DNA of 64,000 nt from contig NZ_JANHGR010000002.1 of the NCBI RefSeq assembly GCF_026616205.1, positions 496,001 to 560,000 of the forward strand, given 5' to 3'. Shown one piece after another: positions 26,465 through 34,418 of this stretch. The stretch is from Halolamina litorea (GTDB taxonomy: Archaea; Halobacteriota; Halobacteria; Halobacteriales; Haloferacaceae). How positions within the stretch are numbered: the first letter of the stretch is position 1; the number at the start of each line of letters is the position of its first letter. The notes beneath the pieces are model-generated. The model was not told the origin of the DNA. It made no database searches and worked only from the letters and a program-made list of their open reading frames with translations. Both the position numbers and the translations under genes were made by a program.

Positions 26465-27616
26465 ATGACCGAGTTCGACATCGTCGGCGCCGACGCCATC
26501 CGCGAAGGGCGGGCGACCGACGCGTACTTCCTGCGGACCGAGGAGGCCCTCCGCGGCGCCGACCGGAACCCCCACGTAGCCTGCGAGGTGACCGCCGATC
26601 AGTTCCCGACCGGCGAGTTCGAACTGCTCGCCGGCCTGCAGAACGCCGCGAACCTCCTCGAAGGGCTCCCCATCGACGCCGACGCGATCCCGGAGGGGAC
26701 GCTGTTCGACGGCGGCCCCGTGCTCCGGATCGAGGGGAACTACCTCGACTTCGCGCGCTACGAGAGCGCGCTGCTGGGATTTCTCTCCCACGCCTCCGCG
26801 GTCGCCACCGCGGCCCTCGAAGTTCGCCGCGCCGCCCCCGACAGCAACGTCCTCTCCTTCGGCGCGCGGCACGTCCACCCCGCGCTCGGCGGGATGATCG
26901 AGCGCTCGGCGCTCGTCGGCGGCCTCGACGGCTTCTCGAACGTCGCCGCGGGCGACCTGCTGGGGAAGGAAGCCAGCGGCACGATGCCCCACGCGCTCTC
27001 GATCTGTTTCGGTCGCGGGAACCAGGAGCGGGCGTGGCGGGCCTTCGACGACGCCGTCGACGAGTCGGTGCCCCGGATCGCGCTCTGTGACACCTACTCC
27101 GACGAGGTCGACGAGGTGCTCCGCGCCGTCGAAACGCTCGGCGACGACTTAGACGGCGTCCGCCTCGACACCACCGGCTCCCGCCGCGGCGACTTCCGAC
27201 ACATCGTCCGCGAGGTCACGTGGGAACTCGCCGCCCGTGACCTCCCCGAAATCGACGTGTTCCTCTCGGGGGGACTCGGCCCCGCGGACCTCCGCGACCT
27301 CCGCGATGTCGCCGACGGCTTCGGCGTCGGCGGCTACGTCTCCAACGCCGACCCCGTGGACTTCGCGCTGGACATCGTCGAAGTCGACGCCGAACCGGCC
27401 GCAAAGCGCGGCAAGCTCTCGGGAACGAAGGAGGTGTACCGAACCGACGACGGCGGCCACCACGTCGGCCTGCGCGGCCGCGAGGGACCGGAAAACGGTG
27501 AGAGCCTGATGGAGCCCCTGATCCGCGACGGCGAGGTCGTGCGGGAATTTGGCGTCGACGCCGCCGCCAAGCGCGCGCTGGCGGACGCCGGGCGAACCGG
27601 GTTCGGCGCGGAGTGA
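26465..27616 (+). CDS. Nicotinate phosphoribosyltransferase
   Basis: This is a 383-residue type III-like NAPRT that converts nicotinate and PRPP to nicotinate mononucleotide for NAD salvage. Conserved parts are the N-terminal ATDAYFLRTEEAL, SFGARHVHPALGG around the active site, GTMPHALSICFG with the conserved His, VRLDTTGSRRGD, and the phosphate loop FLSGGLGPADLRDL. The ATG at 26465 follows a TATA-like cttttgag. Together with the nicotinamidase-like hydrolase at 20 kb it could form a complete nicotinamide salvage route. Confidence 0.9.
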   Translation: MTEFDIVGADAIREGRATDAYFLRTEEALRGADRNPHVACEVTADQFPTGEFELLAGLQNAANLLEGLPIDADAIPEGTLFDGGPVLRIEGNYLDFARYESALLGFLSHASAVATAALEVRRAAPDSNVLSFGARHVHPALGGMIERSALVGGLDGFSNVAAGDLLGKEASGTMPHALSICFGRGNQERAWRAFDDAVDESVPRIALCDTYSDEVDEVLRAVETLGDDLDGVRLDTTGSRRGDFRHIVREVTWELAARDLPEIDVFLSGGLGPADLRDLRDVADGFGVGGYVSNADPVDFALDIVEVDAEPAAKRGKLSGTKEVYRTDDGGHHVGLRGREGPENGESLMEPLIRDGEVVREFGVDAAAKRALADAGRTGFGAE

Positions 27617-27624
27617 TCCGTCGG

Positions 27625-28386
27625 TTACCCGTCGCTCGACCGCAGTAGCGAGAGTGGGTCGTACGTCCGCGAGAACAGCCGCGCGGTCAGCCGACCGTGG
27701 GCGGCGGCGAGCCAGTTCAGCAACGCGAGCCCGACCAACAGGAGGAGCACGCCGGCGCCGGCGGCGGCGAGCGCCTCGGGGAGGCTGTCCACCTGCCACG
27801 AATCGACGGTCACGACCGCCTCGAACCCGACGAGCAGGCGGTTCCAGCCGAAGTGCAGCGCCGGGTGGAGTTCGACCGGTCGATCGGTGACCAGCCCGAC
27901 GTAGAGCCCCGGCTCGCCGTAGTGCAGCGGGACCGACAGCAGCGCGACGCCGGTGACGAGCGCGTTCATGAGGACGACGAACGCCACCGTCCCGACGGCG
28001 AACTTCAGCGGGACGTACAGCAGCGGTGCGTACGTCCCGGGCTCGGTCGCGAGCGAGCGGAGTCGCTCACGACGGCCCCCGCCTGCCGGGTCGGTGCCCG
28101 CGGGCACGTCGACGTCGAGCAGCCAACCGGTGAGCCGGCGTTCGACCCCGGCGACCACCAACGCGGCCGCGACGACGGCGGCGAGCAGCGGCAGCCCGAC
28201 GAGGACCACCGAGAGCCCGACGCCGAGGGAGAGGCCGACGGTCAACAACACGAAGTACGCCAGCCCGAGCGGGAACGACAGCACGAGGTAGGCGAGGTTG
28301 AGATACGTTTGTGTCCGCACCGGTGCGGCGAGGAACGACCGCAGGCGGCCGTCACGCGCCGGGTCGGCCGCGGTCGTGGAGGACAT
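27625..28386 (-). CDS. Membrane protein with putative Sensor domain (copy 1)
   Basis: This is a 253-residue membrane protein with about five hydrophobic segments. AYLVLSFPLGLAYFVLLTVG and the following LSLGVGLSVVLVGLPLLAA match the 'Sensor' domain found fused to or beside bacterial two-component proteins. No kinase domain is attached. It is divergent from the winged-helix gene at 28538, with which it shares an intergenic region bearing a palindrome over its TATA box. A second Sensor-domain protein is encoded at 29601. Its role as part of an envelope-sensing unit is inferred. Confidence 0.8.
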   Translation of the reverse strand: MSSTTAADPARDGRLRSFLAAPVRTQTYLNLAYLVLSFPLGLAYFVLLTVGLSLGVGLSVVLVGLPLLAAVVAAALVVAGVERRLTGWLLDVDVPAGTDPAGGGRRERLRSLATEPGTYAPLLYVPLKFAVGTVAFVVLMNALVTGVALLSVPLHYGEPGLYVGLVTDRPVELHPALHFGWNRLLVGFEAVVTVDSWQVDSLPEALAAAGAGVLLLLVGLALLNWLAAAHGRLTARLFSRTYDPLSLLRSSDG

Positions 28387-28409
28387 GTCAGCCGATGCTG
28401 GCGGCCGTG

Positions 28410-28427
28410 CCCGAATAAGGGTTCGGG
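28410..28427. promoter_or_regulatory. Palindrome over the TATA box of the divergent Sensor-domain gene
   Basis: CCCGAA and TTCGGG form a perfect 6-base inverted repeat around a 6-base spacer. The minus-strand TATA-like CTTATT (28414-28419) falls inside it, 28-33 bases before the ATG at 28386. A protein bound here would block that promoter. The adjacent winged-helix protein is the obvious candidate. Confidence 0.5.
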
Positions 28428-28537
28428 TCGAGTTGGCGAGCTGACGACTCGGCGCGGTGGGTTTCATCCCTCGTTCCCGACTTGTCACTCGTGGGAACCC
28501 CGTGGATATTTCGATGGCGACTTCTACACCCCATCCG

Positions 28538-28879
28538 ATGAGCGACGGCGAGGACGTGGTCGACCTCATCGGCGACGACTACGTCCGCACGATCCTCGCG
28601 GAGACCCGCGAGAGCCCGAAGTCCGTCGAGGCACTCAGCGAGGCGTGCGACGCCGACCCGTCGACGATCTACCGCCGGGTCGAGCGCCTCGAGGAGGCCG
28701 GGCTGTTGACGGACGAGCAGCGACTCGACCCCGGCGGCCACCACTACAAGGAGTACGACGCCGCCCTCGACGCCGTCCACGTCCACGTCCGCGCGGAGGG
28801 GTATCGGGTCGACATCGACTTCACCGAGGAAGAGGAGCCCGCCGACCGCTTCACTCGACTGTACGAGGGGTTCAAATGA
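28538..28879 (+). CDS. Winged helix-turn-helix transcriptional regulator
   Basis: This is a 113-residue regulator. ALSEACDADPSTIYRRVERLEEAGLL is a clear recognition helix and wing of the ArsR/MarR-like winged-helix type, and the C-terminus forms a beta-rich dimer or ligand part. The ATG at 28538 was chosen because gatattt at 28504-28510 sits about 28-34 bases upstream; an earlier ATG at 28514 would leave too little room. Its stop overlaps the next ATG (ATGA), so it is translated with the small membrane protein. It probably controls this cluster. Confidence 0.85.
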   Translation: MSDGEDVVDLIGDDYVRTILAETRESPKSVEALSEACDADPSTIYRRVERLEEAGLLTDEQRLDPGGHHYKEYDAALDAVHVHVRAEGYRVDIDFTEEEEPADRFTRLYEGFK

Positions 28880-29232
28880 TCACGTTGCTTCCAGCCCACG
28901 GCGTCGCGCCGGCCGCGCCGCTGCTGCCACTCCAAACCGTCACCGGGGGCTCGACTGTCGTCGTGCTCGCCGCCCTGCTGGCGCTGCTGGTCGCGACGGT
29001 GCTCTCGCTGGCCGTCGCCGCGAGACTCTACGGCGGCTACCGTCGTGGCGGCGGCCGGGCGATGTTGGGCCTCCTCGTCGGCCTCGTGTTGCTGACGACG
29101 GTGCCGTTCGTGCTCCGGATGGTGCTGACGAACGTCGGCGACGTGTCGGCGACGACGCGGGCGCTCGCGGCGACGAGCAGCCAACTCGCCGGCCTCCTGA
29201 TCGTACTCACGGTGGTGTTCGACCGTGGCTGA
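28876..29232 (+). CDS. Small membrane protein, DUF7521-like (copy 1)
   Basis: This 118-residue protein has three hydrophobic segments: residues 25-50, 64-83 and 95-115. Between the first two is LYGGYRRGGGRAMLGLLVG, a short basic loop shared with the next gene (YQGYRRNDSRAMRFLAVG). This layout resembles DUF7521, a haloarchaeal group commonly seen beside winged-helix genes. It overlaps the regulator by 4 bases and the next gene by 8. It may transmit a membrane signal to the regulator, but that is inference. Confidence 0.75.
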   Translation: MITLLPAHGVAPAAPLLPLQTVTGGSTVVVLAALLALLVATVLSLAVAARLYGGYRRGGGRAMLGLLVGLVLLTTVPFVLRMVLTNVGDVSATTRALAATSSQLAGLLIVLTVVFDRG

Positions 29233-29503
29233 CGCCGCCACCCTCCTGACGTTCGCCTCCGGGGCGACCGCGGCCGCGGGCAGCCTCGTCGCGTGGCTGG
29301 CCTACCAGGGCTACCGCCGCAACGATAGCCGGGCGATGCGCTTTCTCGCGGTCGGGGTCGCCTGCATCGCGGTCGTCCCGTTCCCGATCACCTACGGGAT
29401 CGGGCCGCTGCTCGCGCTCTCGGACGCGGCAACGCTGCTGGGCGTGCTGCTCGCGAACGTCGCCGGCCTGCTCGCCGTGCTCTACTCGCTGGAGGGCACC
29501 TGA
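29225..29503 (+). CDS. Small membrane protein, DUF7521-like (copy 2)
   Basis: This 92-residue protein uses a GTG start inside the end of the preceding gene. It has three hydrophobic segments and the loop YQGYRRNDSRAMRF, closely parallel to the preceding protein, so the two appear to be ancient tandem duplicates. No catalytic residues are visible. It is the last gene of the tightly overlapping trio; the second Sensor-domain gene follows 97 bases later. Confidence 0.72.
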   Translation: MADAATLLTFASGATAAAGSLVAWLAYQGYRRNDSRAMRFLAVGVACIAVVPFPITYGIGPLLALSDAATLLGVLLANVAGLLAVLYSLEGT

Positions 29504-29600
29504 CTCGTTTTTGAACGTTTCGCCGGGCTGTTCGCTCGCCGAACCGGGATCGGGGTATACCGTTCGGGGGGCGCCACGCTCCGGGTGTGGTGATCACGAG

Positions 29601-30227
29601 ATGACGACTGAAACCCCCGGTCTCCTACCGGCGATCGACGCACCGCTCGACACGGACACCTACCGACGGCTCGCGTACCTCCTAGTGACCGTGCCGCTCG
29701 GGTTCTGCTACTTCCTCGTCCTGACCGTGACGGTCTCCACGACGCTCGGCTTGGCGGTCACCCTCGCCGGCCCGATTGCGTTCGTCGTTACGCTCCTGAT
29801 GGTGTTGGCACTCTCCCGGGCCGACCTGTGGCTCACGAACGCCGTCCTCGGCACGAACGCGCCGGGCCCCCGGTTCCCCGACACCGACGACGGGGCCGTC
29901 GACGCGTTTACGGAACTGGTCCTGGGTCGCGACACCTGGGTCGGCGGGCTCTATCTCGTCTGGCGGTCGCTACTGGGCCTGATCGCGTTCGTCCTGCTCA
30001 CGGTCGGCGCAGCCGTCTCGCTCGACCTCCTGCTCGCGCCGCTGGGCTACGGCGACGCGCTGGTCGTGTACTACGGCTACGGCGTGGTCGCGGTCGACAC
30101 GCTCCCGCGGGCGGTCGCGGCGGCGGCCGGCGGCGTCGGCGTGGCCCTCGTCACGCTGTTCGCGGTCGATCTGCTCGGCCGGTTTTCGGCGCTCGTCGCC
30201 GCCGCCACGTTCGCCGAGGAGAACTGA
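29601..30227 (+). CDS. Membrane protein with putative Sensor domain (copy 2)
   Basis: This 208-residue protein is a paralog of the divergent gene at 27625-28386: both have an N-terminal YRRLAYLLVTVPLGFCYFLV or equivalent stretch, a second hydrophobic pair, a soluble DLWLTNAVLG-type loop and further hydrophobic segments. The ATG at 29601 is preferred to an earlier ATG at 29511 because the family begins here. It probably belongs with the regulator, the two small membrane proteins and the DUF4097 lipoprotein downstream. Confidence 0.78.
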   Translation: MTTETPGLLPAIDAPLDTDTYRRLAYLLVTVPLGFCYFLVLTVTVSTTLGLAVTLAGPIAFVVTLLMVLALSRADLWLTNAVLGTNAPGPRFPDTDDGAVDAFTELVLGRDTWVGGLYLVWRSLLGLIAFVLLTVGAAVSLDLLLAPLGYGDALVVYYGYGVVAVDTLPRAVAAAAGGVGVALVTLFAVDLLGRFSALVAAATFAEEN

Positions 30228-30320
30228 GCCGACAGAACCACCTACATATACCTTTCGTCGGCTGGACGACTCGACAGGCAGCGAACACGGTTGAAGTAGG
30301 ACGCACCCAACTGTTGGATT

Positions 30321-31151
30321 GTGAACCGAAGCCCCACCAGACGACGACTGCTCGGCGGAATCGGCGCGGCCGTGCTGGCCGGGCTCTCCGGCTGCACCGG
30401 TGCCACGCCGTTCGTCGGCAAACGTATCGAGGACGACCGAACCATCGCCGTCGAGGACGCGACTGCGCTGGCGATCGACGCCCGAGTCGGCGACGTGACC
30501 GTCCGCGGCGAGACGCGTGACGATGTCGCCGTCCACATGGTCAAGCAGTCCAGTTCCGTCGGCGGCGACCTCTCGAAGCTCGACCTCGCGGCCGAACGCC
30601 GGGGGGACCGGCTCACACTCGCGACCCGCTACACCGGCGAAAACTCCCTACTCGGCGGTTCGCCGACGATGGACCTCACGATCCGCGTCCCGGACTCGCT
30701 CCGGGTCGCCGACATCGGTGCGAGCGTTGGCGACGTGCGCATCGAGGGTGTGACGGGTGACCTCCACGTGGACTCCTCGGTCGGTGACGTGACCGTCGAG
30801 GGTGTCGACGGCGCCGTCTCCGCCCAAGCCAGCACCGGCGATGTGACCGTCCGGGGTGCCTCGGTGGTCGGCGACGTCCGGGCCGACGTCGGCGATCTCG
30901 ATCTCGACGTCTCGGGCATCGACGGCGACACGAGGGTCGAAACCTCGACGGGCGACATCGAGGTCGCGATCGCCTCGGGGCTCGATGCCGAACTCCTCGC
31001 GGAGGCGAGCGTCGGCGACGTGACCGTCGAGGGGCTCACGCTGGAGAACAGCACGCAGACCGAGCGATCCGCCTCGGGGACGCTCGGCGACGGCGGCCCG
31101 ACGCTCCGGGTGGAGACGAGCACCGGCGACGTGACTCTCACCGCGCTCTGA
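30321..31151 (+). CDS. DUF4097 beta-repeat lipoprotein (Tat exported)
   Basis: This is a 276-residue protein with a GTG start. The signal SPTRRRLLGGIGAAVLAGLS has a twin-arginine and is followed by the lipobox Cys, so it should be lipid-anchored outside. The mature part is built of short repeats of the type VGDVTVRGETRDDV, VGDVRIEGVTGDL, VGDVTVEGVDG, TGDVTVRGAS and TGDVTLTAL, matching the right-handed beta structure of DUF4097. In bacteria DUF4097 genes often lie beside PadR-type regulators and Sensor-like membrane proteins, as here. A TATA-like acatata lies at 30244-30250. Confidence 0.85.
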   Translation: MNRSPTRRRLLGGIGAAVLAGLSGCTGATPFVGKRIEDDRTIAVEDATALAIDARVGDVTVRGETRDDVAVHMVKQSSSVGGDLSKLDLAAERRGDRLTLATRYTGENSLLGGSPTMDLTIRVPDSLRVADIGASVGDVRIEGVTGDLHVDSSVGDVTVEGVDGAVSAQASTGDVTVRGASVVGDVRADVGDLDLDVSGIDGDTRVETSTGDIEVAIASGLDAELLAEASVGDVTVEGLTLENSTQTERSASGTLGDGGPTLRVETSTGDVTLTAL

Positions 31152-31230
31152 GCAGACGGCGGAAGCTACTGTCCCCGCTGACGCCCTCTCCCCGCTGACG
31201 CCTCCTCCGACCGCCCTCGGGCCACCGAAC

Positions 31231-31240
31231 CGCTTAACCC
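31231..31240 (+). promoter_or_regulatory. TATA-like element before RNase P RNA
   Basis: cgcttaaccc sits about 22-30 bases before the apparent 5' end of the RNase P RNA near 31261, the usual distance for an archaeal basal promoter. Confidence 0.5.
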
Positions 31241-31260
31241 CGGCAGCGGCCTACTCGTAA

Positions 31261-31605
31261 TCGGCAGAGAGAGCCCGGTTCCCGCGCCCCGGCCCGCAAG
31301 CAAGGGGCGTGAGGAAAGTCCCCCCACCGTCCGGACGGGCGACCGGGCGCAAGCCCGGAGTCGGAGACGGCTGGCTCTGGAACAGAAACGAGACCCCCCG
31401 TCCCGACCGATGACTCGCGCGAACCGACCCGTAAGGGGAGGGAGCTAACCCGACGAGGATCGACGGACGGGAACGGATGGAACGGCGAACCCTCGCCGGT
31501 GCAAGCCCGTGCCCGAAGGTAGTCCGGACAGCCGGCAACGGCAGGGCGCGGGTGCTCAGCGGAATGCCGGGTCGAAACAGAAGGGGGCTTACTCCTCTCG
31601 GCCGC
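31261..31605 (+). ncRNA. rnpB: RNase P RNA, archaeal type A
   Basis: This is the catalytic RNA that trims the 5' leaders of pre-tRNAs. The universally conserved segment GAGGAAAGTC follows the first helix at 31311-31320, and ACAGAA with GGGGGCTTAC closes the molecule near 31577-31592. GGAATGCCGGGTC and GCAAGCCCGTGCCCGAAGG fit other conserved RNase P RNA loops. The ends pair (GGCAGAGAG near 31263 with CTCTCGGCC near 31595), giving helix P1. About 345 nucleotides is normal. Ends are estimated to within a few bases. Open reading frames here are accidental. Confidence 0.93.
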
Positions 31606-31692
31606 CCACCCCCCGAGCGACTGCGTTAGCCGCCCGGCGTCGGCCGACTGGCCGGAACGCCTTTCCTGTCCGCCATCCCCTCCCCAATACGG

Positions 31693-32709
31693 ATGAGTGT
31701 CCGGCCCGCTCTCGCGTTCGCCCTCCTCGTCGTGACCGCGGGCTGTGTCGCCCCAGTCCCCGGCGACACGACGCTTGACGAGGGAACACCTGTCGTGACC
31801 CAAGACGGCCCGGAGACACCCGTCTCGACCGCTGAACCGCGGCCGAACCCGTGGAACGAGTCGACCCTCACCGTGGCTGTCGACGCCGGCCCGCTCGCCG
31901 ACCGCGAAGCGGCCGCCCACGTCCGCGCCGCGGCGGCGTTCTGGTCGGACCACGGCGACCTGTTCGCGGGCTACGACGCCGACTTCGCCGTCGATCCGGA
32001 CGCCGCCGAGCCTGATGCGGTCGTCCAGTTCGTGGGGAACGTCACCGCGTGTGACGACGTGAGCCACGCCGCCGGCTGTGCGCCGCTGATCCACGAGTCC
32101 GGCGATATCGACCGCCCCGAGACGGTGACCGTCGAGGCCGGTCTCTCGAACGCCTCGACCGAACACGTCGTCCGCCACGAACTCGGCCACCTGCTCGGCA
32201 TCGAACACGGCGAGGCGCCGCGGGAGGTGATGCGGGCCAACGCAACTCTCGAAACCGTCCCGCGACCCGACGCCACCGAGCGGGCGTTCCCCTGGCCCGA
32301 CCGCTCGCTCTCGGTGTTCCTCGCCGTCGACGGCGACACCGACCGGCGGCAGGTCGGCCACGCACTCGACTACTACGAGCGCGGCCCCGACGGCGTGCCG
32401 GCGAACCTGAGCCTCACCACCACCGACAACCGCTCAGCGGCCGATATCGTCGTCCGTCGGGGCGACTGCGGCGGTACCGCGGCCTCCTGTTTCACCGTCC
32501 GCGGCCCCGACCCCGACGGCGACGACACGGTCGAGCAGTACCACCGTGCGGTGATCACCCTCGACGGCGTGCCCGCCGACGCCGTCGGCTGGCACGTCGG
32601 GAACTGGCTGGCGTACCTGTTCGGCGCCGAGGAGCCCGCCGAACGCCCGGAGCCGTTCCGCAACGCCAGCCCAGAGGACCGGCGGGACCGGTGGTGGGAG
32701 GATGGCTGA
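31693..32709 (+). CDS. Metzincin-like zinc-peptidase lipoprotein
   Basis: This 338-residue protein has a short signal ending in VTAGC, a lipobox at Cys18. A Thr/Pro-rich linker follows. The catalytic-type motif HELGHLLGIEH at 162-172 is the full metzincin HExxHxxGxxH, and VM nine residues later (GEAPREVM) could be the Met-turn. A second half (about 200-330) resembles a degenerate repeat of the first, with AVITLDGVPADAVGWHVGNW where the motif would be. It should be a lipid-anchored extracellular metallopeptidase, perhaps matrixin-like. The target is unknown. Confidence 0.83.
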   Translation: MSVRPALAFALLVVTAGCVAPVPGDTTLDEGTPVVTQDGPETPVSTAEPRPNPWNESTLTVAVDAGPLADREAAAHVRAAAAFWSDHGDLFAGYDADFAVDPDAAEPDAVVQFVGNVTACDDVSHAAGCAPLIHESGDIDRPETVTVEAGLSNASTEHVVRHELGHLLGIEHGEAPREVMRANATLETVPRPDATERAFPWPDRSLSVFLAVDGDTDRRQVGHALDYYERGPDGVPANLSLTTTDNRSAADIVVRRGDCGGTAASCFTVRGPDPDGDDTVEQYHRAVITLDGVPADAVGWHVGNWLAYLFGAEEPAERPEPFRNASPEDRRDRWWEDG

Positions 32710-33013
32710 GGACCCAACGGTCGGCGAGGCCGACTTCGACCAGCCGACGTTGGCCGAGGCGCTCGCACGCTTCGGCGGCACGCCACAGGAGCGCCGCACC
32801 GTCGCCCGACAGGCCGTCGACCTGGCCGACGCCGGGGAGTACCGGCGTGACAGCGGCCGGACGCTGACGGTGTCGCTCATCCTCGACGAGCTCGACGACG
32901 CCGGCGAGGGGTCGCCGGCCGAGCGCTGGAACTGGTGGATGGGCGTGCTCTCCTTCGCCTACGGCGGCTACGAACAGTTCGTGGTGCGGCGCTACCCCGG
33001 CTCCGGAACCTGA
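32702..33013 (+). CDS. Small hypothetical protein
   Basis: This 103-residue soluble protein starts within the last 8 bases of the metzincin-like gene and is likely translated from the same mRNA. It contains TLAEALARFGGTPQERRTV and NWWMGVLSFAYGGYEQFVV, with many Trp/Tyr near the C-terminus. I do not recognise a family. A function connected with the peptidase is possible only on the strength of the overlap. Confidence 0.65.
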   Translation: MAEDPTVGEADFDQPTLAEALARFGGTPQERRTVARQAVDLADAGEYRRDSGRTLTVSLILDELDDAGEGSPAERWNWWMGVLSFAYGGYEQFVVRRYPGSGT

Positions 33014-33069
33014 GCGTCGGCGGGCCGCGGCGGGTGAGCGGCGGCCCCGGGACCGCCGCGTGTCACACG

Positions 33070-33075
33070 TTTATC
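33070..33075 (+). promoter_or_regulatory. TATA-like element of the gene at 33099
   Basis: TTTATC lies 24-29 bases before the ATG at 33099. It supports that ATG over an earlier in-frame one at 33060. Confidence 0.55.
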
Positions 33076-33098
33076 GTGTCGGCGAGCGTGTGTGGGCT

Positions 33099-33605
33099 AT
33101 GGACGAACGGCTCCGCAGTTTCCTCCTCGTCGGAATCGGCCTCGTCGTCGGCCTCGCCGTCGGCGTCCTGCTCGGCGTCCTACTCGGCACCCTGACCGCT
33201 GGCGCCGGCAGTCCGGTCGGGGGTACGACCGTCCCCTCCCACGGCGTCAGCACCGTGACCGGCTGTGCCGGCGACGAGCCGCGAGCGTGGGTCGCCACGA
33301 CGCCGGACTCCGACCACCGGAGCGTCTACCTCGCGAACTACTCGTTCACCCACGACAGCCCCGGCGTCGACGTGCGGTCGACGCTGCGCGAGGGCGACGA
33401 CGGCGCGTGGACGCTCGCACTCGCCACGACGCCGTCGGAGACCGACCGCGAGGTCCCCGCCGACTGCCGACCCCGAACCACCGTCGACGCGACGGTCGCG
33501 CTCCCGACCGGGGCGGACTCGCTGACCATCACCCTCGACGGCGAGCCTCTCGCGACCGTCGAGGTTGCCACCAACCGACCGCGGTTTCGCTACCTCGAGG
33601 AGTGA
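33099..33605 (+). CDS. Membrane-anchored exported protein of unknown function
   Basis: This 168-residue protein has one N-terminal hydrophobic helix (about residues 7-33, LLVGIGLVVGLAVGVLLGVL) that could be an uncleaved anchor. The rest is an extracytoplasmic beta-rich domain with two Cys (near 52 and 121) that could pair, as in TVTGCAGDEPRAWVATT. No family recognised. The gene has its own promoter. Confidence 0.7.
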   Translation: MDERLRSFLLVGIGLVVGLAVGVLLGVLLGTLTAGAGSPVGGTTVPSHGVSTVTGCAGDEPRAWVATTPDSDHRSVYLANYSFTHDSPGVDVRSTLREGDDGAWTLALATTPSETDREVPADCRPRTTVDATVALPTGADSLTITLDGEPLATVEVATNRPRFRYLEE

Positions 33606-33674
33606 GCACCCGCTCCCGGCCGGCCACGACCCCCGGCAGCTATTTGCTGTCCGGGGCGAAACCGTCGGACAGGT

Positions 33675-34403
33675 ATGCTCTCTAACAAGACTGTCATCGT
33701 GACTGGCGGGACGACCGGGATCGGGAAGGCCATCGCCGCGCGGTTCGTCGACGCCGGCGCGAACGTGGTCATCGCCGGCCGAACCGTCGAGACCGGCGAG
33801 GCGGCCGCCGAGGAACTCGACTGTACGTTCCACCGGTGTGACGTCTCCGAGTACGACCAGGTGGAGGCGCTGGTCGACGCCGTCGTCGCCGAGCACGGTC
33901 GGCTGGACACCATCGTCAACAACGCCGGCATCGGCGCCGTCGGGACTATCGAGGACCTGACCGTCGAGGACTGGCACCGCGTGCTCTCGGTGAACCTCTC
34001 GGGGGTGATGTACGGCTCCCGGGCGGCGATGCCGTTCCTCAAACAGAGCGACGGTTCGATCATCAACGTCGCTTCGATCTACGGGCTGGTCGGTGCGCCG
34101 GCGGCGTCGGCCTACGCCGCGGCCAAGGGCGGGGTCGTGAACCTCACCCGGAGCCTCGCGGTGGACTACGCCGGCGACGGCGTCCGGGTCAACAGCGTCT
34201 GTCCCGGCTTCGTCGAGACGCCGATGACCGACGAGTACCTCGATCAGGAGCAGTTCTACGAGTTCGTGCGCGGCCAGACGCCCATGGGGCGGGTGGCTCA
34301 GCCCGAGGAAATCGCGGGTATCGTCGCCTTCCTCGCCTCCGAGGACGCCTCCTACATCACCGGCGTCAACGTCCCCGTCGACGGCGGCTGGACGGCCCAC
34401 TGA
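33675..34403 (+). CDS. Short-chain dehydrogenase/reductase (SDR)
   Basis: This is a 242-residue classical SDR. TGGTTGIG at residues 9-16 binds the dinucleotide; NNAGIG, the active-site Ser in NVASIYG and YAAAK (about residues 150-154) complete the catalytic set. VCPGFVETPMTDEYL and the C-terminal YITGVNVPVDGGWTAH are typical of the 3-oxoacyl-ACP-reductase-like group. Arg in VVIAGRTVETG after beta-2 suggests NADP. Substrate unknown. It is convergent with the SLC13 gene. Confidence 0.88.
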   Translation: MLSNKTVIVTGGTTGIGKAIAARFVDAGANVVIAGRTVETGEAAAEELDCTFHRCDVSEYDQVEALVDAVVAEHGRLDTIVNNAGIGAVGTIEDLTVEDWHRVLSVNLSGVMYGSRAAMPFLKQSDGSIINVASIYGLVGAPAASAYAAAKGGVVNLTRSLAVDYAGDGVRVNSVCPGFVETPMTDEYLDQEQFYEFVRGQTPMGRVAQPEEIAGIVAFLASEDASYITGVNVPVDGGWTAH

Positions 34404-34418
34404 GGCGCCGTCTCCCCG

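Noticed and set aside
31234-31880. Overlapping frames on both strands over the RNase P RNA
   Set aside because: The conserved RNase P RNA segments and closing helix explain this sequence; the frames are Arg/Pro-rich and start at arbitrary points.
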